From contig CAJUNQ010000012.1 of NCBI GenBank assembly GCA_910587835.1, positions 1-40,364 on the forward strand: DNA of 40,364 bases, written 5' to 3'. Shown here in pieces: positions 14,606 to 23,260 of the stretch. Both the position numbers and the translations under genes were made by a program. This stretch comes from an uncultured Oscillospiraceae bacterium. Lineage in GTDB: Bacteria > Bacillota > Clostridia > Oscillospirales > Acutalibacteraceae. Within the stretch, counting starts at the first letter, position 1. Each line of letters opens with the position of its first letter. The notes below the pieces were generated by a model, which was given only the letters and a program-made list of their open reading frames with translations, was not told the DNA's origin and made no database searches.

Positions 14606-15808
14606 ATGCTTACTATCGACAAAATTTTTCACGCCTCGGTGGTGTTGAAAAATATCATCCGCCCTACCAGCATCGTCCACACAGAGGGCATTACAGAGGA
14701 CTGCTCCCTCTACCTGAAGCCGGAGTGTTTACAGAAAACCGGCTCGTTCAAGCTGCGGGGGTCGGGGTATAAGATTTCGATGCTTTCGGACGAGGAGAAG
14801 GCCCGGGGGGTGATTGCCTGCTCGGCGGGCAACCATGCCCAGGGTGTGGCTCTAGCCGCTTCTAAAAGCGGGGTGGAGTCTGTGATCTGTCTGCCGGACA
14901 GCGCGCCGATTTCAAAAATTGAGGCGACCAAAAAGTACGGCGCGAAAATATGCCTGGTGGACGGGGTGTATGACGACGCCTACCAGAAAGCGTTGGAGCT
15001 GAAGGAGGAAAAGGGGTACACCTTTGTCCACCCCTTTGACGATGAGGATGTGATTGCGGGCCAGGGCACCATTGGGCTGGAAATCGTGCAGGAGCTCAAT
15101 GACATTGACGCGGTGCTGGTCCCCATTGGCGGGGGCGGGCTCATCTCCGGGGTGGCCTGCGCGGTCAAGTCCATGAACCCCCGCATCAAGGTATACGGGG
15201 TGCAGGCGGCAGGGGCCCCCAGTATGCTTCAGTCTGTGCGGGAGGGGAGCATTGGGTGTCTGGACAGCGTCTCTACCATTGCGGACGGGATTGCGGTTAA
15301 GCAGCCGGGGGAGCACACCTTTGAGCTGGTGCAGCGGTATGTGGACGACATTGCTCTGGTGACGGAGGATGAAATCTCCTCGGCCATTCTGGCATTGATT
15401 GAGAAGCAGAAGATGATTGCCGAAGGGGCCGGGGCCGTGAGCGTGGCGGCGGCAATGTTCCACAAGTTCCCCATTGAGGGCAAGCGGGTGGTGAGCCTGG
15501 TCTCGGGGGGCAACATTGACGTGACCATTCTCTCCCGGGTGATTGAGCGGGGCCTGATGAAGTCCGGACGGTCCAGCTCGCTGGTGATTGAGCTGATTGA
15601 CAAGCCCGGCCAGTTACAGACGGTGTCCCGGATTATTGCCGAGCAGGGGGGCAATGTGACCAGCGTGCAGTATGAGAGGGCCGGGGAGATTGAGAGCATT
15701 AACGGGTGCTACCTGAAAATCGGCATGGAGACCAAGAACTATGGCCATGTGCAGGAGATTGCCGGGGCATTGACCCGAAACGGCTTTAAGCTGGTAGAAA
15801 AGAAATAA
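14606..15808 (+). CDS. ilvA: threonine ammonia-lyase with ACT domain
   Basis: A PLP enzyme that deaminates threonine to 2-oxobutanoate, the first step to isoleucine. The 400 residues have the PLP-lysine motif 'KTGSFKLRGSGYKI', 'ACSAGNHAQGVALAAS', 'PIGGGGLISGVA', 'SGGNID' and a single C-terminal ACT domain from about residue 330 ('LVIELIDKPGQLQTVSRIIAEQGGNV'). This is the shorter IlvA/TdcB-type architecture, not the E. coli form with two ACT-like domains. The ATG at 14606 fits the family start; a TTG-initiated extension at 14570 lacks a ribosome site. A terminal-repeat element begins at its stop codon. It opens the ilv cluster. Confidence 0.94.
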   Translation: MLTIDKIFHASVVLKNIIRPTSIVHTEGITEDCSLYLKPECLQKTGSFKLRGSGYKISMLSDEEKARGVIACSAGNHAQGVALAASKSGVESVICLPDSAPISKIEATKKYGAKICLVDGVYDDAYQKALELKEEKGYTFVHPFDDEDVIAGQGTIGLEIVQELNDIDAVLVPIGGGGLISGVACAVKSMNPRIKVYGVQAAGAPSMLQSVREGSIGCLDSVSTIADGIAVKQPGEHTFELVQRYVDDIALVTEDEISSAILALIEKQKMIAEGAGAVSVAAAMFHKFPIEGKRVVSLVSGGNIDVTILSRVIERGLMKSGRSSSLVIELIDKPGQLQTVSRIIAEQGGNVTSVQYERAGEIESINGCYLKIGMETKNYGHVQEIAGALTRNGFKLVEKK

Positions 15809-15971
15809 GAACCTGTATTCACAGGCGTTGAACGCCGGAGGGACGGGTCTTTTGCCGTCCTGCTGCGTTAAAAAATCTTGAAATACGGCAAGTATTCCTG
15901 CGATTTTTTGCCTTGCAGGGCGACAAAATCCCTCTCCCCTCTGGCATCCTCCGCCTATGAATACAGGTTCT
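15808..15971. mobile_element. 164-bp MITE-like element at the ilvA stop
   Basis: Bounded by perfect 14-bp terminal inverted repeats, AGAACCTGTATTCA (15808-15821) and TGAATACAGGTTCT (15958-15971). It contains an inner AAAAAATC/GATTTTTT pair and a GGAGG...CCTCC pair, with no coding capacity. Its first base is the last base of the ilvA stop codon. The next gene starts 49 bases past its right end. A target duplication could not be fixed with confidence. Confidence 0.75.
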
Positions 15972-16019
15972 AAGGCTGTGAAACCATTCCTACAAATCAT
16001 TAGCGAGGAGGACTATACT

Positions 16020-16697
16020 ATGAATAAACTGGCGCGTACTCTGGCATGGGTCGCTGCGGGCGCTCTGACCGGGGCCGGTCTGGCAAAGCTTCAGAAAATG
16101 CGGGCAAAGCGGCAGGAGGAGGCCCGGGAGCTGCGTTTTGGGGGCACCCGGACGCTGGAAACCCCCCGGCTGATTTTGCGGCGGTTTACCCTGGACGACG
16201 CGGCGGACATGTATGAAAACTGGGCCAGGGACCCGGAGGTCACCCGATTTTTGACCTGGCAGCCCCATGAGGATGAGGATGCGACCTATAACCTTCTGGA
16301 GGGCTGGGTGGACCAGTATGAGAAGGGGAACTATTATAACTGGGCCATTGAGCTGAAGGAGCTGGGAGAGCCTATTGGCAACATCTCGGTGGTGGCCCAG
16401 AACGAGAAGGTGCGCCAGGCCCATATCGGCTACTGCCTGGGCCGGGCGTGGTGGCATCAGGGGATTATGACCGAGGCCCTGCGGGCGGTGATCCCCTATC
16501 TGTTCCAGGAGGGGTATCTGCGCATTGACTCCCGGCATAATGTGGACAATCCCCATTCAGGCGGGGTGATGAAAAAGGCGGGGATGCGGTATGAGGGCAC
16601 CCTGCGTCAGAACGGCTGGGACAATTCCGGGGTGCATGACGAGGCGCTTTACGCCATTCTGGCGGAGGAATATAAGGGAGGCGAGGGCGGCATATGA
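16020..16697 (+). CDS. GNAT acetyltransferase, RimJ/RimL type, with N-terminal hydrophobic helix
   Basis: The protein has 225 residues. An N-terminal Ala/Gly-rich hydrophobic stretch (about 7-24) followed by a basic, Glu-rich helix ('LQKMRAKRQEEAREL') precedes a RimJ/RimL-like GNAT domain: 'LETPRLILRRFTLDDAADMYENWA', 'IGNISVV', 'IGYCLGRAWWHQGIMTEALRAVI', 'VDNPHSGGVMKKAGMRYEG'. The acetyl-acceptor is unknown. GAGGAGG lies 8 bases before the ATG. It ends in an ATGA overlap with ilvB, so the two are translationally coupled. The N-terminal segment could anchor the enzyme to the membrane, which is unusual for this family; hydrophobicity is only moderate. Confidence 0.82.
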   Translation: MNKLARTLAWVAAGALTGAGLAKLQKMRAKRQEEARELRFGGTRTLETPRLILRRFTLDDAADMYENWARDPEVTRFLTWQPHEDEDATYNLLEGWVDQYEKGNYYNWAIELKELGEPIGNISVVAQNEKVRQAHIGYCLGRAWWHQGIMTEALRAVIPYLFQEGYLRIDSRHNVDNPHSGGVMKKAGMRYEGTLRQNGWDNSGVHDEALYAILAEEYKGGEGGI

Positions 16698-18376
16698 GGC
16701 TTTGCGGCGCGGATATTATTGTAAAGACCATTATTGAGCAGGGCGTGGAGGTGGTGTTCGGGTACCCGGGGGGGCAGATTATCAATGTGTACGACTCGCT
16801 GTACAAGTACCGGGACCAGCTGCGGCATGTGCTCACTGCCCACGAGCAGGGCGCTGCCCATGCCGCCGACGGCTACGCCCGGGTGAGCGGCAAGCCGGGC
16901 GTGGTGATTGCCACCAGCGGCCCTGGGGCCACCAACCTGGTGACAGGGATTGCCAACGCCTATTTGGACTCGGTGCCCATGGTAGCCATTACGGGCAACG
17001 TCCCCAAGCCCCAGCTGGGCACGGACAGCTTTCAGGAAATTGACATTACGGGCATCACCTTGCCCATTACCAAGGACAACTATATTGTGGAGTGTGTGGA
17101 GGACCTGGCGGACACCATCCGCAAGGCCTTCCGCATGGCCATGTCCGGCAGGCCGGGGCCGGTGCTGGTGGACGTGCCCAAGGACATTCAGATTGCGCAG
17201 TGCGAGTATGAGTCTCAGCCCCCGGTGCGGCCGGAGCCGCCCTTTGCCGCCAAGGACATCCGCATTCAGGAGGCGGCGGCTTGCATCAACGAGGCCAAAA
17301 AGCCCTTTATCTATTTTGGCGGTGGAATGCTCAATTCCGGGGCTGAGGAGGAGCTGCTGGCCCTGTCGGACAAGATTTCGGCCCCCATGGGCTGCTCCTT
17401 TATGGGCATCTCTGGGGTAGCCACCCAGCACCCCCGCTTTTTGGGAATGCAGGGGATGCACGGGCACTACGCCTCCTCTATGGCCATGCACCACGCGGAC
17501 TGCATTATTGCCCTGGGCGTGCGCTTTAACGACCGGGTGACAGGAAACCGGGAGAAATTTGCCACCAAGGCCCGGATTGTCCACATTGACGTGGACGGGG
17601 CGGAGCTGTCGAAGAACGTCTCCCCTGCCCACGCCCTGCGGGGGGATTTGAAGCTGACCCTGCAGAAGCTGCTGCCCCTGCTGGACGCCCACCAGCACAG
17701 CGCCTGGAACCAGGCTGTGGAGCAGCTGCGCAATGACGAGCGGTGGTCCTTGGACCGCCGGGAGGGGATGACGCCCAGAAATATTCTGCTGGCGCTGAAC
17801 CGCTTTACCGGCGGCGTGCTGCCGGTGGCCACGGACGTGGGCCAGCACCAGATGTGGGCGGCTCAGAGCCTGGACTTCTGCAAGCAGCGGCGGTTTGTTT
17901 CCAGCGGAGGCCTGGGCGCCATGGGCTTTGGGCTGGGGGCGGCCATTGGGGCCCAGATTGCCGCGGCGGAAAAGAAGCCCGGGGAGCACGGGGTGCTGAT
18001 TACCGGGGACGGAAGCTTTGGCATGTGTCTGAACGAGCTGGCCACGGCGGTGCATGAGCAGATTCCCCTGGTGATTGTGCTGATGAACAACGGGGTGCTG
18101 GGCATGGTGCGCCAGTGGCAGACCCTGTTTTTTGACAAGCACTACTCCAACACCGTGTTGGACCGGCAGACGGATTTTGTGGCCCTGGCCCAGGCCTTTG
18201 GCGCGCAGGGCGTGCGGGCAACGGACCTGGCTCAGCTGGACGCGGCCCTGGAGCAGGCCTTTGCCGGGAAGGGGCCCTTCCTCATTGAGTGCCTGATTGA
18301 CAAGGACGAGTTTGTGCTGCCCATGCTGCCTCCGGGGGGAAGCATGGACGATATCATTGTAAAGGTGGGTGACTGA
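16694..18376 (+). CDS. ilvB: acetolactate synthase, large (catalytic) subunit
   Basis: A ThDP- and FAD-dependent enzyme that makes acetolactate and acetohydroxybutyrate for valine, leucine and isoleucine. The 560 residues carry the catalytic Glu in 'LTAHEQGAAHAADGYAR', 'GPGATNLVTGIANAYLDSVPMVAITG', 'RPGPVLVDVPKDIQ' and the ThDP-binding GDGS...NN motif ('ITGDGSFGMCLNELATAV' to 'VLMNNGVLGMVRQWQ'). The presence of the regulatory subunit next to it points to the anabolic enzyme rather than catabolic AlsS. It is coupled to the upstream GNAT by ATGA and separated from ilvN by one base. Confidence 0.96.
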   Translation: MRLCGADIIVKTIIEQGVEVVFGYPGGQIINVYDSLYKYRDQLRHVLTAHEQGAAHAADGYARVSGKPGVVIATSGPGATNLVTGIANAYLDSVPMVAITGNVPKPQLGTDSFQEIDITGITLPITKDNYIVECVEDLADTIRKAFRMAMSGRPGPVLVDVPKDIQIAQCEYESQPPVRPEPPFAAKDIRIQEAAACINEAKKPFIYFGGGMLNSGAEEELLALSDKISAPMGCSFMGISGVATQHPRFLGMQGMHGHYASSMAMHHADCIIALGVRFNDRVTGNREKFATKARIVHIDVDGAELSKNVSPAHALRGDLKLTLQKLLPLLDAHQHSAWNQAVEQLRNDERWSLDRREGMTPRNILLALNRFTGGVLPVATDVGQHQMWAAQSLDFCKQRRFVSSGGLGAMGFGLGAAIGAQIAAAEKKPGEHGVLITGDGSFGMCLNELATAVHEQIPLVIVLMNNGVLGMVRQWQTLFFDKHYSNTVLDRQTDFVALAQAFGAQGVRATDLAQLDAALEQAFAGKGPFLIECLIDKDEFVLPMLPPGGSMDDIIVKVGD

Positions 18377-18377
18377 C

Positions 18378-18887
18378 ATGCCGGGATTCACGTTAGCTGT
18401 TCTGGTAAAAAACGAGTTCGGGGTGCTGAACCGGGTGACCAGCATGTTCCGGCGGCGGCGGTTCAACATTAAGAGCCTCAGCGTCAGCGAGACCGAGTCG
18501 GACACCAAGTCCCGGATCACCATTGCCTCGGACGGAGGCGGGCGGGGGAAAAACCAGCTGATCGACCAGCTTTACAAGCTGCCGGTGGTGATCTCCATCA
18601 TGGAGGTGAAGGAGGAGGAGGCCATTATCAGCGAGCTGCTGCTGCTGAAGGTGGAGAACCACCCGGAGCTGCGCAGCGACGTCCACGCCGCCGCCGAGGC
18701 CTTTGGGGCAAAGATTGTGGACTACACCCGGGACTCGGTGGTGCTGCAGATGGTGGGCAGCTCACGGAGCATTGACGCCTTTATTGAGGTGATGCAGGAC
18801 TATACCGTGCTGGAAATCTGCCGCACCGGCGTGATCTCTTTGGAGCGGGGAAGCATCACCATAGAAAAGCGCACGGAAATCTATTGA
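18378..18887 (+). CDS. ilvN: acetolactate synthase, small (regulatory) subunit
   Basis: A 169-residue regulatory partner of IlvB that confers valine feedback inhibition. It has an N-terminal ACT domain ('LAVLVKNEFGVLNRVTSMFRR', 'NIKSLSVSETE') and the family C-terminal domain from about residue 80 ('LLLLKVENHPELRSDVHAAAEAFGAKIVDY'). The ATG at 18378 is one base after the ilvB stop and has AAGGTGG upstream; a GTG at 18369 would crowd that site. Confidence 0.95.
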   Translation: MPGFTLAVLVKNEFGVLNRVTSMFRRRRFNIKSLSVSETESDTKSRITIASDGGGRGKNQLIDQLYKLPVVISIMEVKEEEAIISELLLLKVENHPELRSDVHAAAEAFGAKIVDYTRDSVVLQMVGSSRSIDAFIEVMQDYTVLEICRTGVISLERGSITIEKRTEIY

Positions 18888-18906
18888 GAAACGGAGTGAT
18901 CTTTGG

Positions 18907-19527
18907 ATGATTGAGCTGACCTGGCTGGGGCATTCCTGCTTTCGGGCCCAGTGCGGCGCGTATGCTGTTGTGCTGGACCCCTTTGCCCCTGGCAGCGTGC
19001 CGGGGCTGGAGGACATCCATCAGACGGCCCAGGGGGCGCTGTGCAGTCATGAGCACCATGACCACAACTACCGGGAGGGGGTTGTCCTGGCTGACGGAGA
19101 GAGCGAAATAGACGTTCAGAGCTATCCCTCTTTCCACGATGACTGCCAAGGAGAGAAGCGGGGGCCCAACCTGATTCATGTGCTGGAGGGCGGGGACGTG
19201 CGGGTGGCCCACATGGGCGACATTGGCTGTATGCCCTCGCCGGAAGTGTTGGAAGCCCTTCACGGGGCGGACGCTTTGCTGATTCCTGTGGGGGGACACT
19301 ACACGGTAGGGCCCCGGGAGGCCATGGAGATTGTAAAGGCGGTGGAGCCCCGGGTGGTGGTTCCCATGCACTACCGGTCGCCGGAGTTTGGCTTTGACGT
19401 GCTGGGGCCGGTGGAGGATTTTCTGGCCCTGTGCGGGGACTGGCGCAGGGCGGAAGGAAACCGGATTGAGATCAGCAAGGACACCCAGCCTGGCGTGGTG
19501 GTATTGCAGTACCGCAGGCAGGCATGA
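18907..19527 (+). CDS. MBL-fold metal-dependent hydrolase
   Basis: The 206 residues resemble the UlaG/UPF0173-like branch of the metallo-beta-lactamase superfamily. It begins 'MIELTWLGHSCFR', has 'VVLDPF', the metal motif HxHxDH as 'SHEHHDHN', 'HMGDIG', 'DALLIPVGGHYTVGPREAMEIV' and 'VVVPMHYR'. Substrate is unknown. It follows ilvN by 19 bases with a GGAG site, and its stop overlaps the next GNAT start as ATGA. Nothing links it biochemically to branched-chain synthesis, so it may simply be carried in the same transcript. Confidence 0.88.
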   Translation: MIELTWLGHSCFRAQCGAYAVVLDPFAPGSVPGLEDIHQTAQGALCSHEHHDHNYREGVVLADGESEIDVQSYPSFHDDCQGEKRGPNLIHVLEGGDVRVAHMGDIGCMPSPEVLEALHGADALLIPVGGHYTVGPREAMEIVKAVEPRVVVPMHYRSPEFGFDVLGPVEDFLALCGDWRRAEGNRIEISKDTQPGVVVLQYRRQA

Positions 19528-20048
19528 GGACGGCGGGGCTCAGTCTGGAAGCCCTGACAGAGGAGAACCTGGCTCTGGCCCGGTCGATTGACCGGGGGGA
19601 TGTGAGCGAGGACTTTGTGGACACGGTTGAAACCCTTTGGGAGCTGACCAGCTGGGGCCGGGAGCGCCGCTGCCTGGGGCACAGCTTTCTGGCCATGGAG
19701 GAGGGGCGGTGCGTGGGCGTGATTCTGCTGGGGGAGGCCATCCCCTGGGAGACGGACCCGCCGGAAATGGCGGCGGAGCCCTTTTACCGGCTGATGGGCT
19801 TTGTGGTGGACCGGCGCTGCCGGGGCCGGGGGCTGGGAGGCAGGATTCTGGATTTGGCGGTGGAGCGGGTTTTTCGGGACTTTGGGCCCCGGCCCATTGC
19901 GCTGGGGGTGCACAGGGATAATCTGGGTGCGGAGAGGTTTTACCTGCGGCATGGGTTTGTGAAAACCCGGTATAGGGAGGGGGACGACTATTACTTTTTG
20001 CGATACCCCCCGCGCTGGGAATGCGAGAACGTCAGGAGGTCAGGATGA
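19524..20048 (+). CDS. GNAT acetyltransferase
   Basis: The 174 residues show the acetyl-CoA binding segment 'MGFVVDRRCRGRGLGGRILDLAV' and the typical C-terminal 'LGVHRDNLGAERFYLRHGFVKT'. The N-terminal half is family-variable, so the acceptor cannot be named. Both ends overlap neighbours by ATGA (MBL protein upstream, nucleotidyltransferase downstream), which indicates coupled translation. Confidence 0.88.
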   Translation: MRTAGLSLEALTEENLALARSIDRGDVSEDFVDTVETLWELTSWGRERRCLGHSFLAMEEGRCVGVILLGEAIPWETDPPEMAAEPFYRLMGFVVDRRCRGRGLGGRILDLAVERVFRDFGPRPIALGVHRDNLGAERFYLRHGFVKTRYREGDDYYFLRYPPRWECENVRRSG

Positions 20049-20854
20049 ACGCCGAGCTGGAAAAGATGTTGACGGACTATGTGGTCCTGGCTCAAAGGGA
20101 GCCGGCCATTCTGGGGGCCTGGAAATTCGGCTCCATCAGCAGAGGAATGGACGACGCGCTCTCTGATATTGATCTGGTCTTGCTGATAGACGGCAGCTGC
20201 TTTTCTCAGGCAGACGATTTGACAGAGAGCATTCTCGAAAGGGTTTGTGAGAGCATCATTCTGCGGTGGGAGGAAGATTTCAACAGCGGGGCGGTCCATA
20301 ATAACGGGTACCTCATTCAAACGCCCAGCAGCCTCTCTCATTTTGACCTGTTTTTGCTGAATCAGGACCAGATAGACAACCCCATGTGCCGCATACACTA
20401 TACCGGTCTAAAAGAGGAGCATATTCTTTTTGACCGGCACGAAGCGGTGAAAGGCCTTTGTAACATAAGTCCTGCCGGGAAGCTTTGGCAGGCGGACCGG
20501 AACCGGTTGGTGCGCACCTATCTGTACCATTTCGCGATGAGCGCCAAGTATCTGCTGCGGCAGGATTATTTTAAGCTGTATTCTGTTCTGCATACTCTAT
20601 ATGAAGCTCACGCCTCCTTACTTCTTACAGAATACGACGCAATCCCCTGGGGCGGGCCTCAGAATAAGCTCCACTATATCCCTTTGGAAAAGCAGGCGCA
20701 CTTGAAGCGATATGTCTGCCTGGAGAATTTTACCCAGGTTCGAGAAAACTTACGCCAATCTCTGGCTTGGTTTCGCACAGATACTGCGGAACTGGGTGAA
20801 CCTGTAGATACCATTGATATAGTTCGTGATTTTTGGCTTTGTTTGTTAAGATGA
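20045..20854 (+). CDS. nucleotidyltransferase-domain protein
   Basis: The 269 residues have a Pol-beta-type nucleotidyltransferase motif near the N-terminus, 'FGSISRG...SDIDLVLL', where GS and the two Asp residues are the nucleotide- and metal-binding positions. The remainder is a helical domain resembling those of aminoglycoside-type nucleotidyltransferases, but resistance cannot be claimed. Base use is clearly more AT-rich than in the flanking ilv genes, especially after 20380, which suggests later acquisition. It is coupled to the upstream GNAT (ATGA at 20045-20048) and has AGGAGG upstream. Confidence 0.75.
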   Translation: MNAELEKMLTDYVVLAQREPAILGAWKFGSISRGMDDALSDIDLVLLIDGSCFSQADDLTESILERVCESIILRWEEDFNSGAVHNNGYLIQTPSSLSHFDLFLLNQDQIDNPMCRIHYTGLKEEHILFDRHEAVKGLCNISPAGKLWQADRNRLVRTYLYHFAMSAKYLLRQDYFKLYSVLHTLYEAHASLLLTEYDAIPWGGPQNKLHYIPLEKQAHLKRYVCLENFTQVRENLRQSLAWFRTDTAELGEPVDTIDIVRDFWLCLLR

Positions 20855-20871
20855 TCATCATTTGCTGATAT
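20843..20871 (+). promoter_or_regulatory. possible promoter for ilvC
   Basis: TTGTTA (20843-20848), a 17-base spacer and TGATAT (20866-20871), overlapping the end of the nucleotidyltransferase gene. A small ATACC-GAAA-GGTAT hairpin with a GNRA-type loop follows. The boxes are only moderate matches. Confidence 0.35.
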
Positions 20872-20914
20872 ACCGAAAGGTATCACATAAATTTTTGAAA
20901 AGAGGTTTTTTGTT

Positions 20915-21931
20915 ATGGCAAGGATTTTCTATCAGCAGGACTGCGATTTGCAGCGGCTCAGCGGCAAGACGGTGGCTATCATCGGGTACGGCTCTCAGGG
21001 CCATGCCCATGCCCTGAACCTGAAGGACAGCGGCGTTGACGTGATTGTGGGCCTGTATGAGGGCAGCAGGAGCTGGGCAAAGGCTGAGAGCCAGGGGCTG
21101 AAGGTAATGACCTCCGCCGAGGCTGCCAAGGCTGCGGACATTATTATGATTCTTATTAACGACGAGAAGCAGGCCAAGCTCTATAAGGAGAGCATTGAGC
21201 CCAATCTCACCGAGGGCAAGACTCTGGCTTTCGCCCACGGGTTCAACATCCACTTTGGGTGCATCAAGCCCCCCAAGAATGTCAACGTGATTATGATTGC
21301 CCCCAAGGGCCCCGGCCACACGGTGCGCAGCGAGTATCAGGCCGGCAAGGGCGTGCCCTGCCTGATTGCCGTGGAGCAGGACGCCACCGGCGACGCCTGG
21401 GACCTGGGCCTGGCCTATGCCCTGGGCATTGGCGGCGCACGGGCCGGAGTGCTGGAGACCACCTTCCGCACGGAGACGGAGACGGATTTGTTTGGTGAGC
21501 AGGCGGTGCTGTGCGGCGGCGTGTGCGCTTTGATGCAGGCGGGCTTTGAGACCCTGTGCGAGGCTGGGTATGACCCCCGCAACGCCTATTTTGAGTGCAT
21601 TCACGAGATGAAGCTGATTGTGGACCTGATTTATCAGAGCGGGTTTGCGGGGATGCGGTATTCTATCTCCAACACTGCGGAGTATGGCGACTATGTCACC
21701 GGGCCCAAGATTATCACCGAGGACACCAAGAAGACCATGAAGAAGATCCTCAGCGATATTCAGGACGGCACCTTTGCCAAGGACTTTTTGCTGGATATGT
21801 CTGACGCGGGCAGCCAGGTGCACTTTAACGCCATGCGCAAGCTGGCCAGCGAGCATCCCGCGGAGAAGGTGGGCGAGGACATTCGCAAGCTGTACAGCTG
21901 GAGCGACGAGGATAAGCTCATCAATAACTAA
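20915..21931 (+). CDS. ilvC: ketol-acid reductoisomerase
   Basis: Converts acetolactate or acetohydroxybutyrate to the dihydroxy acids. It has 338 residues, a class I (short) enzyme. The Rossmann motif is 'VAIIGYGSQGHAHALNLKDSG', followed by the cofactor loop 'GLYEGSRSWAKAE', whose Arg and Ser positions resemble NADPH-preferring enzymes (inference). The Mg-binding Asp/Glu lie in the helical C-terminal domain ('MKLIVDLIYQSG'). AGAGG precedes the ATG by 9 bases. It is the next pathway step after IlvBN, separated from ilvN by three unrelated genes. Confidence 0.97.
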   Translation: MARIFYQQDCDLQRLSGKTVAIIGYGSQGHAHALNLKDSGVDVIVGLYEGSRSWAKAESQGLKVMTSAEAAKAADIIMILINDEKQAKLYKESIEPNLTEGKTLAFAHGFNIHFGCIKPPKNVNVIMIAPKGPGHTVRSEYQAGKGVPCLIAVEQDATGDAWDLGLAYALGIGGARAGVLETTFRTETETDLFGEQAVLCGGVCALMQAGFETLCEAGYDPRNAYFECIHEMKLIVDLIYQSGFAGMRYSISNTAEYGDYVTGPKIITEDTKKTMKKILSDIQDGTFAKDFLLDMSDAGSQVHFNAMRKLASEHPAEKVGEDIRKLYSWSDEDKLINN

Positions 21932-21949
21932 AACATTGAGGAGGGGAGC

Positions 21950-22381
21950 ATGATGGAAAAGAGAGTGGCCGTTATCCCGTATCTGAGTTTCAACGGAAAC
22001 TGCGAGGAAGCTGTCAATGTCTATATGGCCGCTTTTGGCGGGGAAATCATTTATATGTCCCGCTGGGAGCAGCAGAACTGCGGGAATCCCCAGCAGTTTG
22101 GAAAGGTTATGCACGTGGAGTTCGTTTTGGGAAGCACCCCCATGGGGGCTGGGGACAATTTCGACTTTTGCGGGGGAAATATTCCTGTCAGGCTGATGGT
22201 GCACATGTCCTCCATGGAGGAGGCGCGGCGCGCTATCGATACCCTGGCCCAGGACGGCGGGGCTGTTCTCTCTCCCCTGCGCCCCCACCCTGCCCCGGAC
22301 GACGGCGGCTGCGGCTCTATGACCCGGGACCGGTTTGGATACTTCTGGATTGTCACCTGCCCGAATCCTGATAAACAGTAA
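21950..22381 (+). CDS. VOC-family (PhnB-like) protein
   Basis: The 143 residues begin 'VIPYLSFNGNCEEAVNVYMAAFGGEI', the usual opening of PhnB-like vicinal oxygen chelate proteins, and end 'DRFGYFWIVTCP'. The family includes metal-dependent dioxygenase-like and isomerase-like proteins as well as binding proteins, so no reaction is assigned. Tandem ATGs at 21950 and 21953 both fit the AGGAGG site. It lies 18 bases after ilvC and 12 bases before the next gene. Confidence 0.88.
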   Translation: MMEKRVAVIPYLSFNGNCEEAVNVYMAAFGGEIIYMSRWEQQNCGNPQQFGKVMHVEFVLGSTPMGAGDNFDFCGGNIPVRLMVHMSSMEEARRAIDTLAQDGGAVLSPLRPHPAPDDGGCGSMTRDRFGYFWIVTCPNPDKQ

Positions 22382-22393
22382 GGAGGCCTTGCC

Positions 22394-23260
22394 ATGATGA
22401 CACCTGAGGAAGAAAGCGCCCAGCAAAAGCAACTGTTTGACATTTACAGCGGCATCCTGTTTAACAATCGGGACTTCGGCTCTGGGAAACGGGAGAAGAT
22501 TGCTTATGTCTTTGACTGTCCGGAGTATAAAACCCTGATGGAGAAATACCATATTGAGCAAATTGCCGGGGAGGGCACTGCCTTCCAGCGGGCTGAGCGG
22601 CTGTTACATTGGATGTCGCCCAGGCTGAAGCATAAGCCGGATTATGACAACCATGTGCCCATGAACGCCCTGGATTTGCTGGACTACAGCCTGGACAGGC
22701 CGGAAAACGGCATGAACTGCCGGAACAAGTCGGTGATTCTCACCGAGTGCTGCCTGGCGCTGGGGATTTATGCCCGGCGGGTGTACATTATGCCCTACTC
22801 TCCTTATGATATGGACAACCATGTGGTGGCGGAAATCTACGACCCGGAGCTGGAAAAGTGGGTGATGCTGGACCCCACCACGGACGGCATCTTTTTTAAC
22901 GGGCAGGGCGCGCCTCTCTCCCTGTTGGAGCTGCGGGAGCGGTTTGCCGCCCATAAGCCCGCCGCCTTCACCGGAAGCGAGAAGGAGGAGGAGATGAACG
23001 CCTATATTGCCAAGAACCTGTTCCGCTTTATGGTAGACGGGGACAATGGCTTTGGGCTGGCAGACAAGCGGACCCTGTATGTTACGCCCGCCGGCTACCG
23101 GGTCAAGGAGAACCAGCTGGCCGCTATGGAGTACCGTTTGGGAGAGATTCCCCCGGACGCTATGCGGCTGCAAAAGCTGTTTGCCGACATGCTGGAAAGG
23201 GCCCGGGAAAAGCCGGAGCCGGAGGCCTGGGACATCAGTATGATGGAGGGGAAGCCATGA
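22394..23260 (+). CDS. transglutaminase-like domain protein
   Basis: The 288 residues carry a transglutaminase-like (papain-fold) core at about residues 105-165: the nucleophile region 'GMNCRNKSVILTECCLALGI' with Cys, the His in 'MDNHVVAEIYDPELEKW' and the Asp in 'VMLDPT'. There is no signal peptide or membrane segment, so it is probably cytoplasmic. Reaction unknown; such folds may be peptidases, crosslinkers or inactive. AGGAGG lies 7 bases before the ATG. It overlaps the lipoprotein gene by ATGA. Confidence 0.8.
   Translation: MMTPEEESAQQKQLFDIYSGILFNNRDFGSGKREKIAYVFDCPEYKTLMEKYHIEQIAGEGTAFQRAERLLHWMSPRLKHKPDYDNHVPMNALDLLDYSLDRPENGMNCRNKSVILTECCLALGIYARRVYIMPYSPYDMDNHVVAEIYDPELEKWVMLDPTTDGIFFNGQGAPLSLLELRERFAAHKPAAFTGSEKEEEMNAYIAKNLFRFMVDGDNGFGLADKRTLYVTPAGYRVKENQLAAMEYRLGEIPPDAMRLQKLFADMLERAREKPEPEAWDISMMEGKP

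Noticed and set aside
16649..18523. Long open frame antisense to ilvB and ilvN
   Set aside because: The plus strand encodes clear IlvB and IlvN; the antisense frame is rich in His, Gln and Pro and has no family signal.
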